64,000 nucleotides of DNA from the NCBI RefSeq assembly GCF_002913225.1, contig NZ_PPAW01000040.1:62001-126000 (forward strand), read 5' to 3'. Origin of the DNA: Campylobacter concisus. GTDB taxonomy: Bacteria > Campylobacterota > Campylobacteria > Campylobacterales > Campylobacteraceae. This document shows, piece after piece, positions 46,914 to 55,915 of this stretch (positions are counted from its first letter, which is position 1; each line of letters begins with the position of its first letter). The translations under genes were made by a program, and so were the position numbers. The notes beneath the pieces were generated by a model. That model searched no databases. It had not been told where the DNA came from and saw only the letters and a list, made by a program, of their open reading frames with translations.

Positions 46914-48283
46914 AAGTAACTTTTGAGGGCTCTTTGGCCATTGTTAGGCCATTTGGATTTTTGGAGGTTAATATCACCCCTTCAAGTATCAAAAAGGCCG
47001 ATGTGGAGCAAATTTGTGCAAGGCAGATAAGTGCTATTTTGCTTTCATTAAAAAATGTCACCTTTTTTAGCCCGCTTTGGCTAAATAGCACGTGCGAGCA
47101 TCTCTCAGGCATAGCTAAGCAGATAGGTGCTGAGTTTGCAGTTTGTGACTATGACGATACCTTTTACGAACTTGTGGCAAAGACTTCAAAAAATATTTTG
47201 AGATTTTCACTCTTTGAAAATGAAAGAGTTGCGACGCTATTTTTAAACGATACGCTAGTAGATAGTGGCGAAGCCATCGTGATTTATAACAAAAATGAGC
47301 AGTATAAAGACTACATCAACTCGCTTTTGGAGCAAAAGTGTTACAAGTGTAAATTTGTAAAAAGCGTGGAAGAATTTAATGCCGCCAAGCAAGCTTACAA
47401 ATACACCATCAGCACCCTAAATCACATCGTTTTAGGCAAAAAAGAGTTTAGCGCCTTTGTAAGAGGCGACGTCGTCATTTACAAGACAGTAGGGCTCATG
47501 GATAGCTCTTTTGTGCAGAATTTTGACTATAAATTTCACGAAAGATTACAAAAGATAGGCTTTAAATTCTTTGTTTTTTGGTCTGATTCGGTCGGTGCCT
47601 TAAATACCATAGGTGCTAGTTTTTTGATAAAGCTATCTGAGCTGAGCCAAAAAAGTGGCGGTATATTGGCGATTTGCGGCTTAAATGAGGGCAACATCTC
47701 AGAGACACTTGCCTCAAATTTAAAAGCAGCAAAGATACTTTTATATAAAAAGATGGATGATTTTTTCAAAGATGACTCGACGCTCTATTTTAAAAAGCGC
47801 CTTATCGACATTGAGCCTACAAAGATGAATAAAAGCTTAGTTGAGTTTTTGCCACTTGTGATCTCAAGTGTCACAGACGTGCTCTCGCCTTTGATAGAGA
47901 GTGAAATTTTATGCCTTGATGCAAAGATTAGTAACTTTAACGTAGAGGGTGAAAATGACTATCTGCGGGCTTGCGTGCTCTTTTATGGCGATATACAGAT
48001 GAGAATTTTGCTAGGTGTTAAAAAGGACAAGCTTAGCAAAATTTGCTCTATTTTTTCAGATAATGGCGATCTGGAGTGCGGCTGTTTAAGCGGATTTTCT
48101 CAAATTTTTAGTATCATTGCAAGCAAAATTTTAGACATTTTCATCGAGAGAAATTTAAAGGTAAAGCTTAGCAACTTTAAATTTTACGAAAATGAGATGT
48201 TTTTTGACAGAGCAAGCAGTGGAATTTTTGCCACATTAAATGCAAAAGAGAGCCAAACTGGCGTGATTTTTATAAGCAAATAA
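46910..48283 (+). CDS. Multi-domain STAS/CheX-like hypothetical protein
   Basis: A 457-residue soluble protein without membrane segments. The first 95 residues (LAIVRPFGFLEVNITPSSI ... ISAILLSLKNVTFFSPLWLN) and residues about 180-275 (GDVVIYKTVGLMDSSFVQNF ... FLIKLSELSQKSGGILAICGL) both look like STAS domains: beta strands, a Ser/Thr-containing turn and a helix. The C-terminal 160 residues, ending in a FSIIASKILDIFIERN helix, recall CheX-type domains. No catalytic residues are claimed. It is coupled to the HDOD-like gene and precedes rpe by 9 bp. Confidence 0.5.
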   Translation: MKVTFEGSLAIVRPFGFLEVNITPSSIKKADVEQICARQISAILLSLKNVTFFSPLWLNSTCEHLSGIAKQIGAEFAVCDYDDTFYELVAKTSKNILRFSLFENERVATLFLNDTLVDSGEAIVIYNKNEQYKDYINSLLEQKCYKCKFVKSVEEFNAAKQAYKYTISTLNHIVLGKKEFSAFVRGDVVIYKTVGLMDSSFVQNFDYKFHERLQKIGFKFFVFWSDSVGALNTIGASFLIKLSELSQKSGGILAICGLNEGNISETLASNLKAAKILLYKKMDDFFKDDSTLYFKKRLIDIEPTKMNKSLVEFLPLVISSVTDVLSPLIESEILCLDAKISNFNVEGENDYLRACVLFYGDIQMRILLGVKKDKLSKICSIFSDNGDLECGCLSGFSQIFSIIASKILDIFIERNLKVKLSNFKFYENEMFFDRASSGIFATLNAKESQTGVIFISK

Positions 48284-48292
48284 GGATTTAAA

Positions 48293-48940
48293 ATGTACGT
48301 TGCACCTAGTATTTTGTCGGCTGATTTCGGAAATTTGGCAGCTGAGATAAGAGCCATTTGCGAGGCTGGGTGCGATCTGGTGCATATTGATGTTATGGAT
48401 GGACATTTTGTACCAAATTTAACCATCGGACCAGTCGTGGTAAGTGCCGTTGCAAAGGCTGCTACAAAGCCACTTGACATACATCTAATGGTTGAAAATA
48501 ACTCATTTTTTGCTGATCTTTTTTTGCCGCTAAAGCCAAAATTTCTAACCTTTCATATCGAAGAAGAGAAGCATCCGATGAGACTAATAGATCACATCAG
48601 AAAAAACGGCGTTGGCCCTGGTATCGTGCTAAATCCGCACACGCCAGTTAGCGCGCTTGAGCACATCATAGATGAAGTCGATATGGTGCTATTAATGAGC
48701 GTAAATCCTGGCTTTGGTGGTCAGAAATTTATGCCAGTCGTACTTGAGAAAACAAGGGCGCTAAGGGAGCTAATAGAGCGCAAAAACGCCAAGTGCCTCA
48801 TTGAAGTAGATGGCGGCGTAAATGGGCTAAATGCGCCTGATCTTGAAGAGGCTGGAGCTGATATCTTGGTGGCTGGCAGCTATATCTTCTCATCAAATTC
48901 ATACGAACAAGCCATTCGCGCCATAAAGCTTGAGTTTTGA
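48293..48940 (+). CDS. rpe: Ribulose-phosphate 3-epimerase
   Basis: Pentose-phosphate pathway enzyme interconverting ribulose-5-P and xylulose-5-P. The product has 215 residues in a TIM barrel. SILSADFGNL, the metal-binding HIDVMDGHFVPNLTIG near residue 32, DIHLMVEN and the MSVNPGFGGQ phosphate loop near 139 are visible, as is EVDGGVN near 174. Its stop overlaps the TTG start of the exonuclease gene. Confidence 0.97.
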   Translation: MYVAPSILSADFGNLAAEIRAICEAGCDLVHIDVMDGHFVPNLTIGPVVVSAVAKAATKPLDIHLMVENNSFFADLFLPLKPKFLTFHIEEEKHPMRLIDHIRKNGVGPGIVLNPHTPVSALEHIIDEVDMVLLMSVNPGFGGQKFMPVVLEKTRALRELIERKNAKCLIEVDGGVNGLNAPDLEEAGADILVAGSYIFSSNSYEQAIRAIKLEF

Positions 48941-49740
48941 AACAAAAAAAACAGCGTTTAGAAAATAGCATTGAAATTTTAGCTAGGCAAAATTTAGGCT
49001 ATCACGAGTTTATCTTGAAATTTAGCGATATCGAGGAAATTTCATCGCTCATTGACGTGCGCGACCTTGATATGTGGCGAACTCTCGGGCTTGACATCAC
49101 TAGAAATGAAAGCAACGAGATCGAGCTTGGCACAAGATTTAGAGATATTAGCGAGCAGGAATTCTGCGTCGTGGATATCGAAACGACTGGTGGTACGACA
49201 AATGGCCAGATCATAGAAATAGGCGCTATAAAAATGAAAAATGGCACCGAAATAGGGCGCTTTGAAAGCTTTGTGGCAGCTAGTGTGGTGCCTGAAAATA
49301 TCACAGAGCTAACTGGCATAAGAGCAAGCGATCTAGTCGGTGCGCCAAATTTGCTAAACGTGCTGGAGCGGTTTAAAATTTTTCTTGGAACTAGCGTTTT
49401 TATCGCTCACAACGTAAATTTTGACTACGGATTTATCTCTCATAGTCTAAATGAGATCGGCCTTGGCATACTGCTAAACAGAAAGCTTTGCACCATTGAT
49501 CTTAGCCGCCGCACCATCGCCTCGCAAAAATACGGCCTTGGCTCGCTAAAGGAGCTTCTTGGCATAAACAACACTCACCACAGAGCCCTAAATGACGCGA
49601 TAGCAGCAGCTGAAATCTTTAAAGTCTGCCTTACGCGCCTGCCTTTTAGCATACAAACGACAGAGGATCTCATAAGCTTTAGCAAAAATGCCCCAAGTGT
49701 AAAGCTAAAACCAGAGCCAGTTTTAAAAGCTTTGGAGTAG
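48937..49740 (+). CDS. dnaQ: DnaQ-like 3'-5' exonuclease
   Basis: A DEDDh exonuclease of 267 residues. Motif I VVDIETTGGT lies near residue 79, motif II FIAHNVNFDYGFI near 156 and motif III HHRALNDAIAAAEIF near 208, so all four acidic ligands and the histidine are present. About 75 residues precede motif I and are not part of the catalytic fold. It may be the polymerase III epsilon proofreader or a stand-alone repair nuclease. It starts at TTG overlapping the rpe stop. Confidence 0.88.
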   Translation: MKQKKQRLENSIEILARQNLGYHEFILKFSDIEEISSLIDVRDLDMWRTLGLDITRNESNEIELGTRFRDISEQEFCVVDIETTGGTTNGQIIEIGAIKMKNGTEIGRFESFVAASVVPENITELTGIRASDLVGAPNLLNVLERFKIFLGTSVFIAHNVNFDYGFISHSLNEIGLGILLNRKLCTIDLSRRTIASQKYGLGSLKELLGINNTHHRALNDAIAAAEIFKVCLTRLPFSIQTTEDLISFSKNAPSVKLKPEPVLKALE

Positions 49741-50051
49741 GGCTCGTATAAATTTAAGCCACTTGGCTGGGAATTTAGAAATTTGATTTAGCTATGACAT
49801 ATTTAAACGAGATCGCCTATCTTTTCGCGGTTTGCGATCATTGTGTTTTCAATAATGTCATGATCTATCCGCACGCACGCCGATCTTTATAAAAGCCCTA
49901 AAACAACGTTGCCGTTGTGATAAATTTCTCGTGAATGCCGGTTTTTGTATGCGTAAAATAGCCAAGCCGTCGCTACTGATGACGCAGTTTGTAGGCGGGT
50001 TGCTTTTGTAGCTAAATTTAGAGTTTGTGCCAATGTGAAAATTTATTTTAG
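49741..50051. other. Intergenic, probably degenerate coding DNA
   Basis: This 311-bp stretch has no intact gene. On the minus strand broken frames give protein-like pieces (for example IENTMIANREKIGDL, and SNPPTNCVISSDGLA) interrupted by stops and shifts. GC content is higher than in ordinary spacers here. It borders a UbiD remnant, so it is probably decayed sequence. The original gene is not recognised. Confidence 0.4.
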
Positions 50052-50513
50052 TTAAAGCTGCTGGTTAAATTTGGGGTTAAATTTACCACTGCGGTTTTAA
50101 GCGATGATGAACTTTTGGCTAAATTTCAAAGCGTTGTGCCAAATGCTAAGGAGCTTAGGCGGTTTAAAAAGCAGAGTAAAACGCCTATTTGTGTGATTAA
50201 ATTTGGAAAAAATCGCCCTGTAAAAGAGCTATTTTCTAAGATTTTAGAATTTAAGGAATTTTTCAAGCTTCTAGTTGTTGTGGATATGCAAAACTACCTA
50301 GAAAACCCATATATGCTGCTTTGGCGCGTGAGAAATAATATCGATGCTGAAAATTTCTGCATGGATGCGACGAGCAAGAGTGAGCTGGAGGGTTACACGC
50401 GTGGCTGGCCTATACAAACTGACTGTAAGCGCGAAGTGGTGGCTGAGCTTGTTAAGCGTGGCGTAGTAAAAGATAAACCAGAGCTGTTTAATAAATTTGA
50501 GATATTTGGGTAG
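50052..50513 (+). pseudogene. C-terminal remnant of a UbiD-type decarboxylase
   Basis: An open stretch of 154 codons, beginning after a stop at 50049. Its content matches the end of menaquinone/ubiquinone-type UbiD decarboxylases by eye: KFTTAVLSDDELLAKFQ, VVPNAKELRR, ENPYMLLWRVRNNID, then DATSK, EGYTRGWP. Between NNID and DATSK a usual segment is shortened, suggesting an internal deletion. The catalytic N-terminal two thirds are absent. A TTG at 50115 could start a 132-residue fragment, but function is unlikely. Confidence 0.65.
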
Positions 50514-50572
50514 GTTTTGGCTGCTGTAATGTTATAAATTTAAAAATTAGGCAAGCATATAGCTTGCCTAAA

Positions 50573-51691
50573 CTACGAAAGTTTTTTGATAGCCTCAACT
50601 ATGAGGTTGCACTTTTTGACGACCGAGTTTATCTCTAGATATTCATTTTTTGTGTGCATGTTGCCACCAGTTGGACCAAGTCCGTCTATCGTAGAACATC
50701 CTGCCGATGCGCTGATATTGCCATCGCTTAGCCCGCCAGCATCGACCCAAGTGACCTTTGTGCCAGTGGCCTTCGCAGCCTCGTCAAAGACTTTTTTGAT
50801 ATTTGGTAAATTTACCTCGTCTATCATCGGCCCTTCTTCGTTTATAAGTATGCGCTCACAGCTCACTTCTGGCACTATCGAATGAGATAAAATTTCATCC
50901 ATCTTCTTATGTAAAAGCTCCACCGAGCTAGCGTGGCGATATCTCATCTCAAATGTCACGCTGGCAAAGTCTGGCACGACGTTTTGGGCGTCGCCACCTT
51001 TTGTCATTATGCTATTAAATGTATGGCCTGCTTTAAAATCAGTGAGTTTTGAGAGCTCAACGATGAAATTTGCAGCCTCCACGACAGCTGAGCGTCCGCG
51101 CTCTGGGTGGTTGCCAGCGTGCGCGCTAACGCCACGGAAATTTAGCACATAAGAGATCACGCCTTTTCTAGTAGCCACCATAGAACCATCTTCTCTTGCA
51201 GGCTCGACGACTAGGGCGTAGCGAGACTTCTTGGCTAGCTCTCTTATGGCGTCTTTGGCAAAATTTGAGCCAGTCTCTTCGTGTGAGTTTAAAAAGAGGC
51301 CGATCTTTAGTTTGCTTAAATCAAGCTCTTTGATGACGTAGAGCGAGAGCAGGCTACCGCCTTTATCGTCGATTACGCCAAGTGCGTTTATGCGCTCATC
51401 TATCTTGCTAAATGGCACATCAGCCTTTGTGCCGACAGGAAAAACGGTATCCATGTGTCCGATGAATAAAAAGTCGTAGTTTGTAGCATCAAGGTCGTTT
51501 GAGATAAAAAGGCAAGGAGCGACCTTGTCGGTGCCAAGCTCTATACTCCTACTTTTTAGACCTAAAATTTCGGCTCTTTTTTTAAACCAAGCTGCAACTT
51601 CATTTACGCCATCTATGCTCAAAGTTGGGCTTTCGATGTCGGTTAGCTCCTTTAGATCAGCCAAATATTCATTTATTTCACTATCTTTCAT
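50573..51691 (-). CDS. M20 family metallopeptidase (carboxypeptidase G2-like)
   Basis: Zinc peptidase of 372 residues. The metal site is complete: GHMDTVFPVG (His and Asp), DDKGG, HEETGS with the catalytic Glu, PAREDG and a C-terminal histidine in GGNMHTKNEYL. The dimerisation domain holds GVSAHAGNHPERG. The substrate is unknown; glutamate carboxypeptidase or aminoacylase activity is plausible. It follows yjiG by 9 bp and is the last gene of the yjiH-yjiG-peptidase operon. Confidence 0.9.
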   Translation of the reverse strand: MKDSEINEYLADLKELTDIESPTLSIDGVNEVAAWFKKRAEILGLKSRSIELGTDKVAPCLFISNDLDATNYDFLFIGHMDTVFPVGTKADVPFSKIDERINALGVIDDKGGSLLSLYVIKELDLSKLKIGLFLNSHEETGSNFAKDAIRELAKKSRYALVVEPAREDGSMVATRKGVISYVLNFRGVSAHAGNHPERGRSAVVEAANFIVELSKLTDFKAGHTFNSIMTKGGDAQNVVPDFASVTFEMRYRHASSVELLHKKMDEILSHSIVPEVSCERILINEEGPMIDEVNLPNIKKVFDEAAKATGTKVTWVDAGGLSDGNISASAGCSTIDGLGPTGGNMHTKNEYLEINSVVKKCNLIVEAIKKLS

Positions 51692-51700
51692 CTTTTATCC

Positions 51701-52156
51701 TTATACGAGTAAGCTCATCACAAACATCGCTAAATAGGCATTTAGGATGCAAATTCCAAAAAGTACGAGATAGTGTCTGCCTGGTACTTCAAGCACGCCT
51801 AGAACTCGTCCCATGTACTGCACAGTCGAGCCAACTAGCGCCATGCCAGGGAGCAAGACAGCGATATCGTTTGCGTTTAGCGTACCATCTCCCACAAGTG
51901 CGACTAGCACGCCTGCTGAGCCGCCCCAGCTCAAAAATGCAGCCATGAAAACGGCTATGGACTCACCTGGAAGACCAAGTGGGAGCATGATAAATCCTAG
52001 AAATTTGCCTATCACGCTAAGCGCGCCAGAGACTTTTAGGATGTGGATGATGACAAATGCCATAAGTACGTTTGGGATGGTGTTTTTTACGGCGATGTCC
52101 CAGCCTTTTCTAGCGCCCTCTACAAATACGTCGGTTATTAGTTTATTTTCAGTCAT
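51701..52156 (-). CDS. yjiG: YjiG family membrane protein (SpmB-like)
   Basis: A 151-residue membrane protein with a nucleoside-recognition/gate-type fold. It has about four hydrophobic segments, including IPNVLMAFVIIHIL, IAVFMAAFLSWGGSAGVLVAL and FGICILNAYLAMFVM. It is 3 bp from yjiH. In E. coli yjiH-yjiG neighbour iadA, an isoaspartyl dipeptidase; here the partner is an M20 peptidase. A transport role for small peptides or amino acids is inferred from that association. Confidence 0.85.
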   Translation of the reverse strand: MTENKLITDVFVEGARKGWDIAVKNTIPNVLMAFVIIHILKVSGALSVIGKFLGFIMLPLGLPGESIAVFMAAFLSWGGSAGVLVALVGDGTLNANDIAVLLPGMALVGSTVQYMGRVLGVLEVPGRHYLVLFGICILNAYLAMFVMSLLV

Positions 52157-52159
52157 CTC

Positions 52160-52792
52160 TTACTCCTCATCATCTTTGACAAATTTTTTGACATAAAGTC
52201 TCATCAAATTTGCTCCAATAATTTTAAAGACAAAGACTATGCCAAGCACCATGGCTATGGTAGCAGGGGCTGTGTGCCCAGCTTTATCAGTCACTAGTAA
52301 AACAGGCGCAAATGAAGATAAGAAATTTGTAATCATCGCACCTGCGCTAAACTGAAATGCTGCAAAGATGAGTAGCTCTTTGTGCGAGATGAGGCCATCT
52401 TGGCGCAAAAATTTAGCCGTTGAGCTACCTGCGTCAGTGCTTTGCGTGCTTGCTATCAAAGAGATAGAGCAACATCCTGGTATGCCAATAAGTGGCTTTA
52501 AAACAGGCGTTAGCAGTCTTGAAGCTGCGTAAAGTGCATGGTATTTCTCAAAAATAGCGACAAAGCCAAGTGCGAGCATAACGGCAGGAGCAAGGCTAAG
52601 GGCAAATAAAAAGCCGCCTTTTGCGCTAGTGCCACTTCCTGTTTTAAACCATTCTGGAAATTGACCTGCTAGCTTGCTAAAGTCAAAGATGCCACCATAG
52701 GTGTTTTGTAAAAAACCTCCAAAGAAAACGATCGCAATTGCAAGTGTGATCGTACCGATGACGAGTTTTTTAGTATCACTGCTCTCTTTCAT
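52160..52792 (-). CDS. yjiH: YjiH family membrane protein (SpmA-like)
   Basis: A 210-residue inner-membrane protein with about five hydrophobic segments and the conserved CCSISLIASTQSTDAGSST region near residues 100-118. First gene of the yjiH-yjiG-M20 operon. About 250 bp of AT-rich sequence precede it, without a clear promoter. Confidence 0.85.
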   Translation of the reverse strand: MKESSDTKKLVIGTITLAIAIVFFGGFLQNTYGGIFDFSKLAGQFPEWFKTGSGTSAKGGFLFALSLAPAVMLALGFVAIFEKYHALYAASRLLTPVLKPLIGIPGCCSISLIASTQSTDAGSSTAKFLRQDGLISHKELLIFAAFQFSAGAMITNFLSSFAPVLLVTDKAGHTAPATIAMVLGIVFVFKIIGANLMRLYVKKFVKDDEE

Positions 52793-53007
52793 AAAGCCTC
52801 CTTTGATTTGGAATTTGTTTAAATATTATAACGCCTATGCTTATGTAATATTTAAAATATAAAATTTGATAATTAATTATGAAATTTTATGAGTAATTTA
52901 TATATAAAAATTATTATGCGATAAAAGTTAGCATTATAGAGGCTTACAATGTAAATTTAAAGTATATAAAAATTTAGAAATTTGGATTTAAGATTTAGGA
53001 TTTAGGG

Positions 53008-53044
53008 TAAAAATGGCTTTTAAACTTAAATTTAAAAGCCATTT
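53008..53044 (-). terminator. Terminator of ppk
   Basis: A perfect 14-bp inverted repeat (AAATGGCTTTTAAA with TTTAAAAGCCATTT, 6-nt loop), placed directly after the ppk stop and followed by TTTACCC on the minus strand. Confidence 0.65.
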
Positions 53045-53049
53045 ATCTT

Positions 53050-55146
53050 TTAGCTCTCTTTTAAAAGCTTGCTTGCAAGCATATCTGCTTTGGCTTTGTC
53101 AGTGTCTTTCTTGACGGATTTGTAAATTTTAGAGATGTAGTTTTCTAAAACTTCGTGGCAAGAGATCACTTTTTCACCATCGCGTCTAGCTACTTTTGCG
53201 TATTCGCCGCTGCTTTGTAGCTCAAATGCTAAGTCATTATCGCTTAGCTGAAGCTCTAAAATTTCAAGCAGCCTCTCTTGAAGTCTTGGCTCAAAAATAG
53301 GCGTCATAAGCTCCAAGCGGCGCTCTAAATTTCGTGGCATCCAGTCAGCGCTTGAGATGTAAATTTTTGGATCGGCGTGTTTAAAATATAAAATTCTAGC
53401 GTGCTCTAAGTATTTGCCGATGATCGAGCGAACTCTGATGTTTTCGCTTTTGCCTTTTACGCCAGGCCTTAGCCCGCACACACCGCGAACGATGAGATCG
53501 ATCTTCACGCCTGCATTCGAGGCGCGGCTAAGCTCATTTATCACGTCTTCATCTATTAGCGCATTCATCTTAGCAATGATCCTGCCCTCGCTGCCTTTAC
53601 TTGCCTCCACTCTTATCTTTTCGATGATGCGCTCTTTTATCTGAAAGGGCGACATGCTAAGGGCGTTTAGACGGCGGTTTTTGTTATATCCTGAAAGGAT
53701 GTGAAAAAATGAGGTCGTATCTTGGCTAAATTCCTCTTTGCTCGTAAATAGACTAACGTCGGTGTAAATTTTTGCTGAGCTGCCATTGTAGTTGCCAGTG
53801 CCAAAGTGCATGTAAAATTTAAGTTTATCGCCGATTTGGCGGATCACTTGGCTAACTTTTGCATGGACTTTAAAGCCTGTGATGCCATATATCACGTGCG
53901 CGCCAGCATCTTCAAGTGCCTTTGCCCAGTGCAAGTTATTTTCTTCATCAAACCTAGCTTTTAGCTCGACCATCACAGTTACTTGTTTGCCGTCGCTTGC
54001 AGCGTCTATTAGGCTTTGAATGATCGGCGAGTTTTTATCGACCCTGTAAAGCGTCATGCGTATAGAGATCACCTTTGGATCTTTGCTCGCTTCTCTTATA
54101 AAGCTAACGACTGGATCAAAGCTCTCAAATGGATGAACTAGCAGCACGTCCTCTTTGTCTATGGCATCAAAGATCGAGACGCCGTTGCCAAATGGAGGTA
54201 GCGTCTTTGGGGCGTAGGGTGGGTTTGCTAGGTGGCTGAAATTCTTGCTCCCAGCTATCTCCCAAAGAGAGCTAAGAGTGAGAGGGATGCTTGAAAAGTA
54301 GATATCTTTGTGAAAAATTTTCATGTGAAAATTTAAAAACTCTAAGATATCAGCGTCAGCGTCTTTATCTATCTGCATACGCACAAAAGCCCCTTTTCTG
54401 CGAAGCTTTAGCCCTTGTTCTAGTATCATCATAAAGTCATCTGCCTCTTCTTCTTCGATGACGATATCAGCGTTTCTTGTCACTCTAAAGGCAGCTGAGC
54501 TAAGTAGCCTATACCCTGGGAAAATTTCTTCTGCGTGGCGGTGAACGATAGTCTCTATTGGCACGAAGACGTTACTGCTTGGCTGGGTAAATCTTGGCAA
54601 AACTCTTGAAATTCTTATCATGCCGTATTTTAAAATTTCAGGATGCTCGATGTCAGCAAGCTTAACGGCAAGCGAGAAGCTAAGATTGTTTAGGTGCGGA
54701 AATGGATGGGTCGCATCAACAGCGATAGGCACGATAACTGGCAGGATGTTTGAGAAAAAGTATTCGTCACATTTTTGCTTTAAGCTATCATCAAGCTCGT
54801 CGTAGTTTTTGATAAAAAGACCCTCTTTGCTAAGCGCATCTACGGTGCTTTTGTAGTGGCTTTCAACTAAAATTTGCTCATCTTGGAGATATTTTCTGAT
54901 CTCACGCAGTTGATCAAGCGGGCTCATGCCGTCGCTACTACTTGTCGTCACGCCAGCTGCAAAAAGCTGCTTTAGTCCAGCAACTCTTATCATATAAAAT
55001 TCATCAAGATTTGTCATATAAATGGCTATAAATTTTAGCTTTTCAAGTAAAGGTATATCCTTTTCACACTGAGCGAGCACCCTTGAGTTAAAGCGTAGCC
55101 AGCTTAATTCGCGGTTGATAAAAAGAGTTTCGTTTTCGCTCATCAT
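53050..55146 (-). CDS. ppk: Polyphosphate kinase 1
   Basis: Makes long-chain polyphosphate from ATP, and links to stress survival and virulence in Campylobacter. The product has 698 residues. The N-terminal domain starts with [16 protein letters not shown]. The catalytic half carries the two histidine motifs: [10 protein letters not shown] near residue 425 and [10 protein letters not shown] near 585. FRPGVKGK-type and [19 protein letters not shown] motifs are present. It is monocistronic, with a terminator behind it. Confidence 0.97.
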   Translation of the reverse strand: MMSENETLFINRELSWLRFNSRVLAQCEKDIPLLEKLKFIAIYMTNLDEFYMIRVAGLKQLFAAGVTTSSSDGMSPLDQLREIRKYLQDEQILVESHYKSTVDALSKEGLFIKNYDELDDSLKQKCDEYFFSNILPVIVPIAVDATHPFPHLNNLSFSLAVKLADIEHPEILKYGMIRISRVLPRFTQPSSNVFVPIETIVHRHAEEIFPGYRLLSSAAFRVTRNADIVIEEEEADDFMMILEQGLKLRRKGAFVRMQIDKDADADILEFLNFHMKIFHKDIYFSSIPLTLSSLWEIAGSKNFSHLANPPYAPKTLPPFGNGVSIFDAIDKEDVLLVHPFESFDPVVSFIREASKDPKVISIRMTLYRVDKNSPIIQSLIDAASDGKQVTVMVELKARFDEENNLHWAKALEDAGAHVIYGITGFKVHAKVSQVIRQIGDKLKFYMHFGTGNYNGSSAKIYTDVSLFTSKEEFSQDTTSFFHILSGYNKNRRLNALSMSPFQIKERIIEKIRVEASKGSEGRIIAKMNALIDEDVINELSRASNAGVKIDLIVRGVCGLRPGVKGKSENIRVRSIIGKYLEHARILYFKHADPKIYISSADWMPRNLERRLELMTPIFEPRLQERLLEILELQLSDNDLAFELQSSGEYAKVARRDGEKVISCHEVLENYISKIYKSVKKDTDKAKADMLASKLLKES

Positions 55147-55253
55147 TTTCTCCTTATGATTTTTGATTATTTTATGATATGTGCGGTTATAAAGTTCTTA
55201 TTTTGTTAAAAATTTAGTTACAATAGTGTAAATTTTAAACGTAAAGGTTTTTT

Positions 55254-55334
55254 ATGTCGGATTACATTATATTGGTTGGCATTTTTGTTGTGGCGGTTGT
55301 TGTCTTTGCGCTTATCAAAAAGGTCTCTTTTTAG
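55254..55334 (+). CDS. 26-residue single-span membrane protein
   Basis: A short ORF beginning MSDYIILVGIFV and ending ALIKKVSF. Residues about 5-20 form one hydrophobic helix, and the Lys-Lys end would face the cytoplasm, so an N-out, C-in single-span protein is expected. AAAGG lies 7 bp upstream and TACAAT at 55219-55224 is a plausible -10 box. It is divergent from ppk and overlaps the end of the Nudix gene by 4 bp. Function unknown. Its real translation is inferred from signals only. Confidence 0.5.
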   Translation: MSDYIILVGIFVVAVVVFALIKKVSF

Positions 55335-55915
55335 CCTTTAAATTTCTCCCACCACAAGTAGGCAAAGATGAGCCCAAAGCCCTTGACCTTGCTCTCGTCA
55401 AAGGCAAATTTCATCATATCTTCTCGTTTTATAAAAACTAGCTCGATATCTTCGCCGTCAATGCCGCCGCCTGCATTTACCTTCATCTTTTCATCGATCT
55501 TTGCATAAAACATCGTTTGAGTGTTACCGCCAAAGCCAAAAGCGCCATACGTCATCGTGATGCGCTCCATCTCTTTTAGCTCATATCCGACCTCTTCGAC
55601 TGCCTCTTCTCTAGCGGTTTGCTCTTCGCTTAGCCCCTTATCCATAAGCCCTGCACAAAGCTCGTAGGTAAAGCCTTGCTCGCTTGTTTTGATACCTTCT
55701 TTTTCTTGCGAGTACCAAACGGCTGGGCGAAACTGCTTGACAAATAAAAATGCATCTTTTTGCTCGTGATATAAAAATATACTAACGCTATTCATCACCT
55801 TGACGCAGTCCCAGTCCCTTTGCAGGCCATTTTGTTTAAATTTCATCTTAAATGGCTTTAGGTATTTTGACTCACCAAGAGGTAAAATTTCTAAATTTGT
55901 TATAGTAGTATCCAT
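55331..55915 (-). CDS. Nudix hydrolase, probably nucleoside-diphosphate-sugar pyrophosphatase
   Basis: A 194-residue Nudix protein. The Nudix box region ELCAGLMDKGLSEEQ with AREEAVEEVGYEL near residue 90 retains the metal-binding EEAVEEVG core. The first Glu and the Arg of the consensus are replaced, as in the NUDT14/UDP-glucose pyrophosphatase branch. The N-terminal half (KPFKMKFKQNGLQRDWD) fits that branch too. The substrate is not proven. Its start lies within the last 16 bp of mgtE, so it is coupled to mgtE. Confidence 0.85.
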   Translation of the reverse strand: MDTTITNLEILPLGESKYLKPFKMKFKQNGLQRDWDCVKVMNSVSIFLYHEQKDAFLFVKQFRPAVWYSQEKEGIKTSEQGFTYELCAGLMDKGLSEEQTAREEAVEEVGYELKEMERITMTYGAFGFGGNTQTMFYAKIDEKMKVNAGGGIDGEDIELVFIKREDMMKFAFDESKVKGFGLIFAYLWWEKFKG

